From Prosthecobacter sp. (GTDB lineage Bacteria; Verrucomicrobiota; Verrucomicrobiia; Verrucomicrobiales; Verrucomicrobiaceae), in contig JAIPJY010000007.1 of the NCBI GenBank assembly GCA_021733925.1, positions 62,001 to 126,000 on the forward strand: a stretch of DNA of 64,000 nucleotides, given 5' to 3'. Every line of letters begins with the position of its first letter. Positions within the stretch are counted from its first letter, which is position 1. Made by a program: the position numbers and the translations under genes. Under the pieces are notes generated by a model. It was not told the origin of the DNA and searched no databases. It was given only the letters and a program-made list of their open reading frames with translations. Shown piece after piece: positions 16,455 to 25,941 of this stretch.

Positions 16455-17578
16455 AGAACATCATCATTTGCTGCGACGGCACCAACAACAAGCTGGAAGG
16501 CGATTTGACCAATGTCGTGCGCATCTTTCAAGTGGCCTTGCAGAACGATCAACAGGTCGCCTTCTATGATCCTGGCGTCGGAACGATGGCATCTCCGAAT
16601 GAAAAAACCGGCCTCGGCAAGCGGTGGTCCATGATCAAGGGACTCGCGTTCGGCACCGGGCTTGATGACAACGTGTTCGACGCCTACCGATATTTGATGA
16701 AGACCTATCAGGAGGGCGACAAGGTCTTCCTGTTTGGCTTCAGCCGCGGCTCTTTCACCGTGAGAGTGCTGGCCGGCATGTTGCACGGCGTTGGACTGCT
16801 GAGCGCAGGTTCGGAGAACCTGCTGCCCTATGTGTGGCGCCACTATTTGGGCATCCGGATTCTGCCGCACAGCGCGAGCCCCGATCAGAAAAAGGCAGCG
16901 GAAGCATACGACAAAGACACGGCGGTGCTGCGCGCGAGTTTCACGCGCCCCTGCCCGGTCGCATTTCTGGGACCATGGGACACCGTCGGCTCAGTGGGCC
17001 TGTATAACGCCAATCAGGCCTTCCCATTCACCTATGAAAATCCCAGCGTCGCGGTGGTGCGCCACGCAGTGTCATTGGATGAAAAAAGAGCGGGCTTCCG
17101 TTCCAACGTATTCAAAACGGATTCCACCAAGCTGACCGGCAGCGACAGGCAAAGAGTGATGAATGTCTGGTTCCCAGGCGTGCATTCAGACATCGGCGGC
17201 GGATACCCATGGGAGGAGAGCGGGATGGCCATGGTCGCGTATCAATGGATGGTACGTGAAGCGCGGGCAGCCGGCCTTCAAGTAGATCAGGGAAAGCTGG
17301 ACGCTTTGCTCAAAAGTTGCCCACCGGATGCGACAGCGAAAATCCACGAGTCGCTCACAGGCGCTTGGAAGGCCATGGAATACATCCCCGCCCGTCGCTT
17401 CAGCTGGTCGAAGGCCAAAACCGAGTGGCGCTACAAGCCGAACAAGTCACGCGAAATGAACGTCGCCGAGATTTTCCTTCACCGGAGCATCCTTCAGCGG
17501 ATGCAGGCAAAGCCCGAATACCACCCTCCAAATCTACCAGCAGGCGATCTCGCCGCCCAGTTTCAGATTGAGGACTGA
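16451..17578 (+). CDS. DUF2235 / Tle1-like alpha/beta hydrolase
   Basis: A 375-residue protein of the DUF2235 family, which includes type VI secretion phospholipase effectors of the Tle1 class. It begins MKNIIICCDGTNNKLEG, the typical start. The nucleophile elbow is GFSRG with Ser98. The acid is Asp177 in FLGPWDTVGSVG, and the histidine is His245 in WFPGVHSDIGGGY. No signal peptide or PAAR/VgrG fusion is present. Its ATG lies inside the stop of the MBL gene (ATGA), so it should be made in fixed ratio with it. Lipid esters are the likely substrate by family knowledge. No tss or vgrG gene is in the window, so secretion is unproven. Confidence 0.9.
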   Translation: MKNIIICCDGTNNKLEGDLTNVVRIFQVALQNDQQVAFYDPGVGTMASPNEKTGLGKRWSMIKGLAFGTGLDDNVFDAYRYLMKTYQEGDKVFLFGFSRGSFTVRVLAGMLHGVGLLSAGSENLLPYVWRHYLGIRILPHSASPDQKKAAEAYDKDTAVLRASFTRPCPVAFLGPWDTVGSVGLYNANQAFPFTYENPSVAVVRHAVSLDEKRAGFRSNVFKTDSTKLTGSDRQRVMNVWFPGVHSDIGGGYPWEESGMAMVAYQWMVREARAAGLQVDQGKLDALLKSCPPDATAKIHESLTGAWKAMEYIPARRFSWSKAKTEWRYKPNKSREMNVAEIFLHRSILQRMQAKPEYHPPNLPAGDLAAQFQIED

Positions 17579-17661
17579 TCCCGCCTGACGGCAGCTTTCG
17601 GGGATCCTTGAAAATTGACTCGCCCTTCCCCATCCTCAACAAGTGGAACCGGATAAAGGCG

Positions 17662-17689
17662 AAGGCGCCAGGATTTCTCCCGACGCCTT
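17662..17689 (-). terminator. Possible terminator hairpin downstream of rnpB
   Basis: Read on the minus strand, AAGGCGTC and GGCGCCTT form an 8-bp stem with a 12-base loop just beyond the RNase P RNA 3' end. Only a short, interrupted T stretch follows, so termination here is a guess. Confidence 0.35.
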
Positions 17690-17695
17690 CATTGT

Positions 17696-18117
<422 letters not shown>

Positions 18118-18227
18118 GCCATCAGAGTAAAGGCTTCAGCCAAAAGGGCAAGCCGGGGCTGCGGGGAAAGATGCCGCGAAACTTCAGGTCCGGCTCCGGT
18201 GTTGAACCACCACAACCCACCGCCGCC

Positions 18228-18710
18228 ATGAAACTCCTCCCCTCCTTCCTCCTCGCCCTCACGCTCAGCTTCTCTCTGACCCACGCCGAAGACGCTCCCA
18301 AAAAGCGCCCCGATGGCCCAGGTGCCGGTGGCGGCCCGGGACGCGAAAAAATGCGGGAGATGATGCTGCAGAAGTTTGATGCCAATAAAAACGGCACGCT
18401 GGACCCCGAAGAGAAAGCCGCTGCCATGAAGGCCATGCAAGAACGCCGTGGCGGCAGCCCCAAGGGCGGCGCAACAGGCGACTCTGCGAAAGGCGAAGGC
18501 CCAATGCATTCGATGCTCCTGCAAAAATTCGATGCCAACAAGAACGGCGTCCTAGATCCCGACGAAAAAGCCGCAGCCATGAAAGCCATGCAGGAGCGCA
18601 AAGGCAAGTCCGGCGGCTTCCCCGGTGCCGACGGCCCAAGCACAGAGAGTGGCAGCAAGTTCCGCCGCCCACCAGAAGCACCAAAAGAAGGCGACGAAGC
18701 GAAGAAGTGA
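18228..18710 (+). CDS. Secreted EF-hand calcium-binding protein
   Basis: A 160-residue protein with a Sec signal peptide (MKLLPSFLLALTLSFSLTHA). It has two EF-hand loops: DANKNGTLDPEE and DANKNGVLDPDE. Each is followed by the same helix KAAAMKAMQER, so the two halves look like an internal duplication of about 55 residues. The linkers are glycine/proline/lysine-rich. Such proteins are frequent in Verrucomicrobiota and Planctomycetota. Calcium binding is expected from the Asp/Asn/Glu pattern, and the role is unknown. ATG 18228 begins exactly at the signal peptide; the longer upstream frame lies partly over the rnpB promoter side. Confidence 0.85.
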   Translation: MKLLPSFLLALTLSFSLTHAEDAPKKRPDGPGAGGGPGREKMREMMLQKFDANKNGTLDPEEKAAAMKAMQERRGGSPKGGATGDSAKGEGPMHSMLLQKFDANKNGVLDPDEKAAAMKAMQERKGKSGGFPGADGPSTESGSKFRRPPEAPKEGDEAKK

Positions 18711-18712
18711 GG

Positions 18713-19300
18713 CTAGGCAAAATTTTCCAGCCTTTGATCAAGTGTCAGAAACATTTCAGCATTGTCTCGGGCAAAATCGAGGAGTTTGTGCACGTCTATT
18801 GCCTCATAGACATCGTCTTCAACTTCTCCCGGGTTGATCCATTTGTTGCCAGAATAAAGGAGTGCGTATGCCCGAGTAAATCCTGCCATTTTGAGCGAAC
18901 TGATTGCCGAGAACCAACATCCATGGGCGTCGAAGTGACGGCATAGTCCCGTGGATTTGATTGCCATCATCATTCTATAAATTTGCTCAAAAGCCTGTTC
19001 ATGCAGTGTTAATGGCCAGCTGGATACATGTGGCCATTCGTCCAACTCTTTTGCTTCTATTTTTTTGACGATGTTATTGGCCGCATCCAATGGATCTCGT
19101 TCATTCAGCAACTCATCCAATGATTTTCCAAGATAAGGATGCAGCTCTTCGGCGCGCTTCCTCTTTTTGCGGCATTCCTCGCAATGACCGAATTTGTCCA
19201 ACCAAGGCTCGCCGTCAGTTGGCCCAAGCATCTCCAAAATCTCCGGGTCAGTGATTTCTTTTTCACCGCAGGCGACACAGGTTCTTGGGTTGGCGGACAT
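18713..19300 (-). CDS. Hypothetical protein with N-terminal zinc-ribbon-like cysteines
   Basis: A 195-residue soluble protein. Two CxxC pairs, CVACGEKE near residue 8 and HCEECRKKRKR near residue 40, suggest a zinc knuckle. The rest is helical and acidic with HFDAHGCWFSAISSLKMAGF as the most distinctive part. The GC content is lower than in neighbouring genes, which hints at acquisition from outside. ATG 19300 is preferred; an in-frame start at 19339 would add 13 residues. It converges with the EF-hand gene (2 bases between stops). I do not recognise a family. Confidence 0.65.
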   Translation of the reverse strand: MSANPRTCVACGEKEITDPEILEMLGPTDGEPWLDKFGHCEECRKKRKRAEELHPYLGKSLDELLNERDPLDAANNIVKKIEAKELDEWPHVSSWPLTLHEQAFEQIYRMMMAIKSTGLCRHFDAHGCWFSAISSLKMAGFTRAYALLYSGNKWINPGEVEDDVYEAIDVHKLLDFARDNAEMFLTLDQRLENFA

Positions 19301-19346
19301 GTGTTTGCCGAATGGTTGGTTTGTGGCGTGCTGAACCAAATGAAAA

Positions 19347-19817
19347 TCATTTACCGACGTTATCCTTGAGCAACTTCAAGAGAGTGTGGCCTTCAGAGTA
19401 CTGAATGTCGCTGATCTTCCACGCACCGCCCTGCTGCACACAATGGAAGGTGATGCGCTTCTTCTTTTCGAAGTTCACAAAAGTCACCAGAACAGTGCTC
19501 TTGCCCTCCTCCGTCTTTGCCGGGTGGATCACGAACTCCTTGATCTCCGTGTCCTGCGCATCGTAAAGCGGATCACCATCGATCGCACCGACTTCCCCCT
19601 TAGCATCAAGCGTGTCTTTCCAAATGAGACCGCCTAGCTCCTTCGTGAAGTAATGGTCCACCAGCGCCCGGTTCTTGTCCTGGAAGAACGGCGACGCCTC
19701 TTTCTTCTCCGACTTGTAAAGCTCTGCAACCAGCGCCTCAGGCGTGCCCCCCTTGTCAGCAGCGTGCAAATTCAGAACACAGGAAACGAGCAGGAGGAGC
19801 AGAGTCAGGAGGCGCAT
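19347..19817 (-). CDS. DUF3828-like secreted protein or lipoprotein
   Basis: A 156-residue protein. Its N-terminus MRLLTLLLLLVSCVLNLHA contains a lipobox-like LVSC at residues 10-13, so it may be lipid-anchored; signal peptidase I cleavage after LHA is the alternative. The mature part has the pattern of DUF3828: DHYFTKELGGLIWKDTL, then DGDPLYDAQDTEIKEFVIHP, then VTFVNFEKKKRITFHCVQQG and GAWKISDIQY. These proteins have an NTF2-like fold and an unknown periplasmic role. The gene lies 46 bases upstream of the zinc-ribbon gene on the same strand. Confidence 0.7.
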   Translation of the reverse strand: MRLLTLLLLLVSCVLNLHAADKGGTPEALVAELYKSEKKEASPFFQDKNRALVDHYFTKELGGLIWKDTLDAKGEVGAIDGDPLYDAQDTEIKEFVIHPAKTEEGKSTVLVTFVNFEKKKRITFHCVQQGGAWKISDIQYSEGHTLLKLLKDNVGK

Positions 19818-20001
19818 GCGGCTGCTATCGTCGCAAATGCGCCATTGTCGAATCCTGCAGCTTACTTCTGCTTTGGTAAGTCTTTCTGGGGGGGGAATTC
19901 ATCGGGAGGGCTTTCCTGCGGCATGACATCTGATGCCGTGGAATGTCCTTGGCAGGTTGCCGCCTTCTCTTCTTTTGCCCTCAGACTCCGCTTTCCACCA
20001 G

Positions 20002-20126
20002 TCCCAACGGGACTGCGCATCATAGCGAAGGGGTGCCGAGCCCTGGCGAGGCTCCCCTGGTGCCAGAGGTCAGCATCGGAAAGCAAACCCAGCGCCTTCG
20101 CCACAAACCACGCCCACCAGCAGCGT
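20002..20126. repeat. Intergenic structured repeat, copy A (about 125 bases)
   Basis: It begins with the small hairpin TCCCaacGGGA (20002-20012). Collinear shared words with copy B at 29595-29719 are CGGAAAGCAAACC (20077-20089) and CCAGCAGCGT (20117-20126), at 75 and 115 bases from the start, against 74 and 115 in copy B. A GAGCC...GGCTC inverted repeat lies in the middle. The remaining bases of the 376-base gap 19818-20193 hold nothing else I can name. Confidence 0.7.
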
Positions 20127-20193
20127 TGGCAAGACGCTCCGTCGCGCCCAAAGAGAGTGTCGCCAGCCCCCCCGATGACTTGCCAAAGTAGAA

Positions 20194-21726
20194 TTACTCG
20201 TCCGCGTCCTTTTTACCCTTTTTCTTGGGCACCTCAGGCAGCGGCTGGCCTTTTTGCGCAGCCTCCCACTCGGCGTATCCCTTGTTCTTGCGATTGCCCA
20301 GGTACTTGTAGGTGTCAAAAATGGCCTCGTTACCAAGTGCACGTGGGTCCTTCTCCTCCTTGAGGCGGCTCTCCATTTTTTCACGCAGTTCTTTTTTGGT
20401 CGCGGCGTACTTGGGATCGGCGGCAAGGTTCCTGAGGCACTCGGTATCATGAACCATGTCGTACAGCTCCTCTTCCGCACGGTAGGCAAAGGCGAGCTCA
20501 TAGTAGGCTCCTTTGTTCTCGATGATCCATGCCTTGGTGGGGCTGTCGTCGCAGTTGCGGTAGCCGGTTTCCGGATTGCCCGCCGGCCAGCGTTCAGCGT
20601 GGTAGTTGTGACTGTAGAAGAACTCGGGCGTGCGGATGGCGCGCACGGGATAGCCCCAGTCGTTCGGCCGGCCAATGTCGTGGCGCTCTTTGCCGACGAG
20701 CATGGTCTTGCGATCCTCGATGAAGCCGCTCTTCTCGCTGCTGAGGATCTTGACCAGACTGCTGCCGCTGATCTGCTCATGCTTCGGCAGCCCGGCGAGT
20801 TCGAGATAGGTCGGCGCGAAATCACGCACATTGATGAAATCTTCGACAACGCGCCCCGGCTTGATACCCTTCCCCCAGCGCATGGCCAGCGGCAGATGAA
20901 AGCCATCTTCATAAATCTGACCCTTCACACGCGGAAACGGCATGCCATGGTCCGAAGTCACAATGACCAGCGTGTCCTCCAAGATGCCCTCCTTCTCCAG
21001 CATCGCCAGCGCCCGGCCGATGTGCGCATCGGCATTTTCCACCTCAATGGCGTAGTCAGCCATGTCCCCGCGTACGGTGGCATTGTCCGGGAAGTAGCCC
21101 GGCACATCCACATCCACGAGATTCTTGCCCAGCCGCTCGCCGGAGTTCAGCTCATAGGGGCGGTGCGGCTCGGTGAATCCCATCCAGAAACAGAACGGCT
21201 TCTTCGCGTCCCGCTGACCCAGAAACTTGGAGAAGTTCGCCGAGTAATCGTTCTTGTTGATGCCGGTGGTCGGCGGTTTGGTCCTTTCGGTGTCAAAGCT
21301 CGGTCCAGCTGGATTGCGTGTACGTCCGTTGAGTTTGAAATCGCCCGGCCCCCACCCCTTGCCGGTCAGGCCGACGTTGTAACCCGAGGCTTCAAGCAGA
21401 TCGGGATACACCGCAAACTTCGGTGGAAAGATGCCTCCATGACACACCGCCTCCTCAAGCTGCCAGGAGTTGCGCCCCGTGAGGATCGTGGCACGGCACG
21501 GACTGCACTTCGGATTGGAGGTGAAGGCATTTTTAAACAGCACCCCTTCCTTCGCCACGCGGTCAAAGTTCGGCGTCTTGACCCAGTCGCAGCCGTAGGC
21601 ACCCGCATGCTGCCAGCCCCAGTCGTCAAAGATGACGAAGAGGATGTTCGGACGTGGCGCATCCTCAGCACGGATGCTGGAGACAAAGGCGAGCGCGGCG
21701 AGGACTGCGGACAGGAGCAATTTCAT
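20194..21726 (-). CDS. Secreted sulfatase (formylglycine-dependent, S1 family)
   Basis: A 510-residue enzyme with a Sec signal peptide (MKLLLSAVLAALAFVSSIRA). The catalytic motif is CSPCRATILTGR with Cys74, which is converted to formylglycine by a maturation enzyme; the family pattern is C-x-P-x-R. Metal ligands are seen in NILFVIFDDWGWQH (Asp pair) and in TLVIVTSDHGMPFPRVKGQI (Asp/His). The overall pattern is nearest to heparan N-sulfatase-like members, but the substrate is not certain. The C-terminus is a lysine-rich tail. The gene starts 24 bases after the end of gcvP on the same strand and may be read through from the gcv operon. Confidence 0.93.
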   Translation of the reverse strand: MKLLLSAVLAALAFVSSIRAEDAPRPNILFVIFDDWGWQHAGAYGCDWVKTPNFDRVAKEGVLFKNAFTSNPKCSPCRATILTGRNSWQLEEAVCHGGIFPPKFAVYPDLLEASGYNVGLTGKGWGPGDFKLNGRTRNPAGPSFDTERTKPPTTGINKNDYSANFSKFLGQRDAKKPFCFWMGFTEPHRPYELNSGERLGKNLVDVDVPGYFPDNATVRGDMADYAIEVENADAHIGRALAMLEKEGILEDTLVIVTSDHGMPFPRVKGQIYEDGFHLPLAMRWGKGIKPGRVVEDFINVRDFAPTYLELAGLPKHEQISGSSLVKILSSEKSGFIEDRKTMLVGKERHDIGRPNDWGYPVRAIRTPEFFYSHNYHAERWPAGNPETGYRNCDDSPTKAWIIENKGAYYELAFAYRAEEELYDMVHDTECLRNLAADPKYAATKKELREKMESRLKEEKDPRALGNEAIFDTYKYLGNRKNKGYAEWEAAQKGQPLPEVPKKKGKKDADE

Positions 21727-21750
21727 GCCCGTGAAACGCCGCCCAAATCC

Positions 21751-24579
21751 TCAACTTGCAGCCGCTTCTTCGACACTCACACAGGTGCAGATGAGATGGC
21801 GGTCGCCATAGACATTGTCGATGCGCGAGACCGGTGGCCAGTACTTGGACTCCAGCACCCAGGGCAGAGGGAAGGCGGCGGCTTCACGCGTGTAGGCGTG
21901 CGGCCAGTCGCTTTTCGTGACGGCGGCGGCGGTGTGCGGGGCCTGCTTGAGCGTGTTGTCCGTCGGATGGTACTTGCTGCTTTCCACGCCGATCATTTCC
22001 GCGTGAATGCACTGCATCGCCTCGCAGAAGCGGTCGATCTCCGCCTGGCTCTCGCTCTCCGTGGGCTCGATCATGAGCGTGCCTGAAACCGGCCAGCTCA
22101 TCGTCGGCGCATGATAGCCAAAATCCATCAGCCGCTTCGCCACATCTTCGACGGTGACCTTGTGGAAATGACTGAAGTCGAGGATGCACTCGTGCGCGAC
22201 GAGCCCCTTGGCGCCTTTGTACAAAGTGGGGAAATTCGCTTCGAGCTTCTTGGCAACGTAGTTGGCGTTGAGGATGGCGTACTTCGTCGCATCAGCGAGA
22301 CGCGGCCCCATCATGGCGATGTACATCCAGGAGATCGTGCAGATGCTGGCGCTGCCCCAGGGGGCGGAACACACCGCACCTTCACGGCGGTCCGCCTGCC
22401 ACGTGTGGTGCCCCGGCAGATGCGGACGCAGATGCGCAGCCACAGCGATGGGCCCCACTCCCGGCCCGCCTCCGCCATGCGGAATGCAGAAGGTCTTGTG
22501 CAGATTCAAGTGGCACACATCCGCGCCGATGCGCCCCGGCGAGGTCAGCCCCACCTGCGCATTCATGTTCGCACCGTCCATGTACACCTGCCCGCCGTGA
22601 TCATGCACCAGTCGGCAAATTTCCACGATGGACTCTTCAAACACACCATGCGTGGAAGGATACGTGACCATCAGCGCGGCCACTTTTTCTTTGTTCGCCT
22701 CCAGCTTCGCCTTCAAATCTTCGACGGAGATGTTGCCCTGATTGTCACACGTCACCGCCACGACTTTGAAGCCGCTCATGACCGCACTGGCCGGGTTCGT
22801 GCCATGCGCCGAAGTGGGGATGAGACAGACATCGCGGTGGCCCTCGCCACGCGCAGCATGGAAGCGCTTGATCGCCAGCAGGCCCGCATACTCGCCCTGA
22901 GATCCCGCATTCGGCTGCAACGAAACCGCGTCAAAGCCGGTGCATTCGGCCAGCCAGCCTTCGAGATCGCTAAACATCGTGTGATAGCCCTCCGTCTGAT
23001 CATGCGGCGCGAAGGGATGCAGGCCATTCACCTCCGGCCAGCTCAGCGGCATCATCTCCGCCGCAGCGTTCAGCTTCATCGTACAGGAGCCCAGCGGAAT
23101 CATGCTGCGGTTCAGCGCGATGTCCTTCGATTCCAGACGGTGCAGGTAGCGCATCATCTCCGTCTCGGAGTGGTACGAATTGAACACCGGATGCGTCAGG
23201 AACGCGGACCTGCGGTGGTGCCGCTCGGAGCAGTGCAGCGGATTTTCATCATCCAGCACCGGCGGTTGCTGCGCCTTGGAAATGCCAAAGGCGGTGAGCA
23301 GGTTGAGCAGCTCTTCCTCCCGCACGCGTTCATCCAAAGCGATGCCCACAGTCACGTCGTCGATTCTGCGCAGATTGAGGCCAAAGATCAGCGCGCGCTT
23401 GAGCTGGTCATCAGCGTTCGGCACGCGCACGCTGATCGTGTCAAAAAAGTCGTCGCTCAGCACGTCCAGTCCCGCACGCAGCAGCTCGCCCGCCAGCCAG
23501 ACCGCCGCGCCATGCACGCGATGCGCGATGGTTTTGAGTCCCTGCGGTCCGTGATACACCGCATACATGGATGCCATCACAGCAAGCAGCACCTGCGCGG
23601 TGCAGATGTTGCTCGTGGCCTTCTCACGGCGGATGTGCTGCTCACGTGTTTGCAAAGAGAGTCGATAAGCAGGCTTGCCTGAAGCATCTTTGGAAACACC
23701 AATCAAGCGTCCAGGCAGGCGGCGCTTCAGCGCATCCTTCACCGCCATGAACGCCGCATGCGGCCCGCCAAAACCCAGCGGCACGCCAAAGCGCTGGCTG
23801 TTGCCCACGCAGATGTCCGCTCCAAATTCACCCGGTGGCCGCAGCACCGTAAGCGCCAGCAGATCGGCACTGACGACAAGCAAGGCCCCCGCCTCATGGG
23901 TCTCAGTGGCCAGTTCGGCAAAATCATGAATGACCCCCTGCGTGTCAGGATACTGCACCAGCACAGCAGCCAGCCCCTTGGTGGCGCCATGCTTCCATTT
24001 CAGCACGTCCCCCACCTCCACGCGAATGCCCAGCGCGTCCATGCGTGTGCGCACCACCTCAATGTTGTGCGGGTGGCACTGGTCTGAGACAAACACGTAT
24101 GATGCTCCCGCCACCTGCGCCACCGCCAGGCCCAAAGCCTCGGCGCATGCGGTGCCTTCATCGAGCAGCGAAGCATTCGCGACGTCCAGCGCCGTGAGGT
24201 CGCGGATCATCGTCTGAAAATTGATCAATGCCTCAAGACGCCCCTGCGCGATCTCGGCCTGATAAGGCGTGTAGGCCGTGTACCAGCCGGGATTTTCGAG
24301 AATGTTCCGTTGGATGACCGGCGGCGTGAAAGTGTCATGGTAGCCGAGCCCGATAAACGAACGCATGACCTTGTTCAGACCCATGATCTGCCGCATGCGG
24401 CGTAGAGCCTGCTCCTCGCTCAGCGGCGGCTCCAGATTCAGCGCCTCACGCACCCGAATGCCTTCCGGCACCACCTGATCGATGAGATCATCAAGCGTTT
24501 TGAAACCGAGTGTTTGCAGCATGCTCTCCGCCTCAGCGGCAGAGGGACCAATGTGACGGCGGGAAAAATTTGTGGGCAT
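21751..24579 (-). CDS. gcvP: Glycine dehydrogenase (decarboxylating), P-protein
   Basis: A 942-residue full-length single-chain P-protein that decarboxylates glycine and passes the aminomethyl group to lipoyl-GcvH. The N-terminus [20 protein letters not shown] is the family start. The pyridoxal-phosphate lysine lies in [20 protein letters not shown] near residue 690-700. NDVC-type signature blocks such as [20 protein letters not shown] and [20 protein letters not shown] are intact. It is the last gcv gene of the minus-strand operon gcvT-gcvH-hydroxylase-gcvP; the hydroxylase ends 53 bases upstream. Confidence 0.97.
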   Translation of the reverse strand: MPTNFSRRHIGPSAAEAESMLQTLGFKTLDDLIDQVVPEGIRVREALNLEPPLSEEQALRRMRQIMGLNKVMRSFIGLGYHDTFTPPVIQRNILENPGWYTAYTPYQAEIAQGRLEALINFQTMIRDLTALDVANASLLDEGTACAEALGLAVAQVAGASYVFVSDQCHPHNIEVVRTRMDALGIRVEVGDVLKWKHGATKGLAAVLVQYPDTQGVIHDFAELATETHEAGALLVVSADLLALTVLRPPGEFGADICVGNSQRFGVPLGFGGPHAAFMAVKDALKRRLPGRLIGVSKDASGKPAYRLSLQTREQHIRREKATSNICTAQVLLAVMASMYAVYHGPQGLKTIAHRVHGAAVWLAGELLRAGLDVLSDDFFDTISVRVPNADDQLKRALIFGLNLRRIDDVTVGIALDERVREEELLNLLTAFGISKAQQPPVLDDENPLHCSERHHRRSAFLTHPVFNSYHSETEMMRYLHRLESKDIALNRSMIPLGSCTMKLNAAAEMMPLSWPEVNGLHPFAPHDQTEGYHTMFSDLEGWLAECTGFDAVSLQPNAGSQGEYAGLLAIKRFHAARGEGHRDVCLIPTSAHGTNPASAVMSGFKVVAVTCDNQGNISVEDLKAKLEANKEKVAALMVTYPSTHGVFEESIVEICRLVHDHGGQVYMDGANMNAQVGLTSPGRIGADVCHLNLHKTFCIPHGGGGPGVGPIAVAAHLRPHLPGHHTWQADRREGAVCSAPWGSASICTISWMYIAMMGPRLADATKYAILNANYVAKKLEANFPTLYKGAKGLVAHECILDFSHFHKVTVEDVAKRLMDFGYHAPTMSWPVSGTLMIEPTESESQAEIDRFCEAMQCIHAEMIGVESSKYHPTDNTLKQAPHTAAAVTKSDWPHAYTREAAAFPLPWVLESKYWPPVSRIDNVYGDRHLICTCVSVEEAAAS

Positions 24580-24632
24580 CGAAATCGGGGCGGATTTTTG
24601 AGGCCGCCACGCTACCTAGCAGGAGGCCGATG

Positions 24633-25457
24633 TCACTTGCCAAACAACGCCCAGAACTTTTTCTCGGAGGCCGCCTGCTTGCCCTTGGCTTCACGCAGAA
24701 AGGGGGCCAGTGCCGCCAGATTGATGATCCAATGATTGATGAACTTGAACGGCGCCCGCAGCGGACGCTCGAAATCCACGAAGAGCACCACGCGGTAGCC
24801 CTCGGTGTCATTCCAGACTTCATGATTATAAGTGTCATCAAAGATGATCGCGCTGCCCTCCTGCCATGAATAAACCTGGTCGGCGATGCGAATGCGGCAC
24901 TGGTGGCGCGGCTCCGGCACCATCAGTCCGAGATGCATGCGCAGCACACCCGCGAAGGGGCCTCGGTGCTCAGGAATGTGCTTGTTCGGTGAAAGGATGG
25001 AAAAGAACCCAGTCGTGCAGCCGGGGATCTTGGCCAGCACCTTCATGGTCTCCGGACAGTGGCGGGCGTTTTCCTCGCAGTCCATGCCGACACCCTTGAG
25101 GAAGAAGGTCTTCCATTGGTCATCACCCTGGATCATGCCGACTTCCTTCACGATGTCCTGAAAGCTGGGCATCGCATCGCGGTATTTCATCACCGAGTCG
25201 ACTTCGGCCCGCACCTTCTGCCAGTCCGCCTCGATGTCCTTGACCCAGGGGAAGTGCCGCGAGTCATAGATCGGCGGATCGCCCTGAATCGAACAATGCG
25301 CGATGACCGCCTCGACGACATCCTGCAGGCGGTTGGTGATTCGCTCCAGCAGACTTGTGGCCGGAAAAGTACGGTGACGACGGTGATAGGCGTCAATCGG
25401 CTTGAGCTGAAAGCCGGCAGGGACAGTGGCGATGGAAGTAGAGGCTTCGGGAGGCAT
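24633..25457 (-). CDS. Aspartyl/asparaginyl beta-hydroxylase-like dioxygenase
   Basis: A 274-residue iron/2-oxoglutarate-dependent enzyme of the AspH/LpxO type. Landmarks are ILSPNKHIPEHRGPFAGVLR with the first iron His and the 2-oxoglutarate region, VPEPRHQCRIRIADQVYSW, and the second iron His in IIFDDTYNHEVWND followed by the arginine in GYRVVLFVDFERPLR. It has no transmembrane anchor. The substrate could be a protein Asp/Asn residue or a lipid A acyl chain. Its position between gcvH and gcvP in one operon is unusual. ATG 25457 is preferred; an in-frame ATG-type start at 25493 adds 12 residues. Confidence 0.85.
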   Translation of the reverse strand: MPPEASTSIATVPAGFQLKPIDAYHRRHRTFPATSLLERITNRLQDVVEAVIAHCSIQGDPPIYDSRHFPWVKDIEADWQKVRAEVDSVMKYRDAMPSFQDIVKEVGMIQGDDQWKTFFLKGVGMDCEENARHCPETMKVLAKIPGCTTGFFSILSPNKHIPEHRGPFAGVLRMHLGLMVPEPRHQCRIRIADQVYSWQEGSAIIFDDTYNHEVWNDTEGYRVVLFVDFERPLRAPFKFINHWIINLAALAPFLREAKGKQAASEKKFWALFGK

Positions 25458-25542
25458 GTTTCTAAACTCTGGGATGAGTAACGAATATGTCACTCATTGC
25501 AGCCAAAAAATCACCGCTTAACCACGCAAATGTGATCCCGGC

Positions 25543-25923
25543 TCAGGCGATGTGCTTGCCGTAGGCGGCAGCGTCCATCAGTGCGTCAAATTCCGCCGGG
25601 TTCGAAGCCTTGATTTTGAAGATCCAGCCGCCGGCATAGGGATCAGTATTGAGCAGGCCCGGATCGCCGGTCAGCGCCTCATTGATGGCCACAATCTCAC
25701 CCGCCACCGGAGCGTAGATGTCGCTCGCCGCTTTGACGGACTCGATCACACACACCTGCTGCCCAGCACTGACCTGGGTGCCCACCTTGGGAGGGTCCAC
25801 AAAGACCACGTCCGTCAGCTCCGCCTGCGCATGATCCGTGATGCCTACCGGGGAGGGGTCTTGCGTGGGATCGATCCATTCGTGGGAGTCACGGTAGCGG
25901 AGATTGTCAGGGACGTTGCTCAT
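25543..25923 (-). CDS. gcvH: Glycine cleavage system H protein
   Basis: A 126-residue lipoyl carrier protein. The lipoylation lysine is Lys64 in [20 protein letters not shown]. The N-terminal [14 protein letters not shown] and the C-terminal [20 protein letters not shown] blocks are typical. It shuttles the aminomethyl group from GcvP to GcvT and reducing equivalents to lipoamide dehydrogenase. It starts 18 bases after the gcvT stop, so the two are surely co-transcribed. Confidence 0.97.
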   Translation of the reverse strand: MSNVPDNLRYRDSHEWIDPTQDPSPVGITDHAQAELTDVVFVDPPKVGTQVSAGQQVCVIESVKAASDIYAPVAGEIVAINEALTGDPGLLNTDPYAGGWIFKIKASNPAEFDALMDAAAYGKHIA

Positions 25924-25941
25924 GGGGATGTCAGTTGGGAA

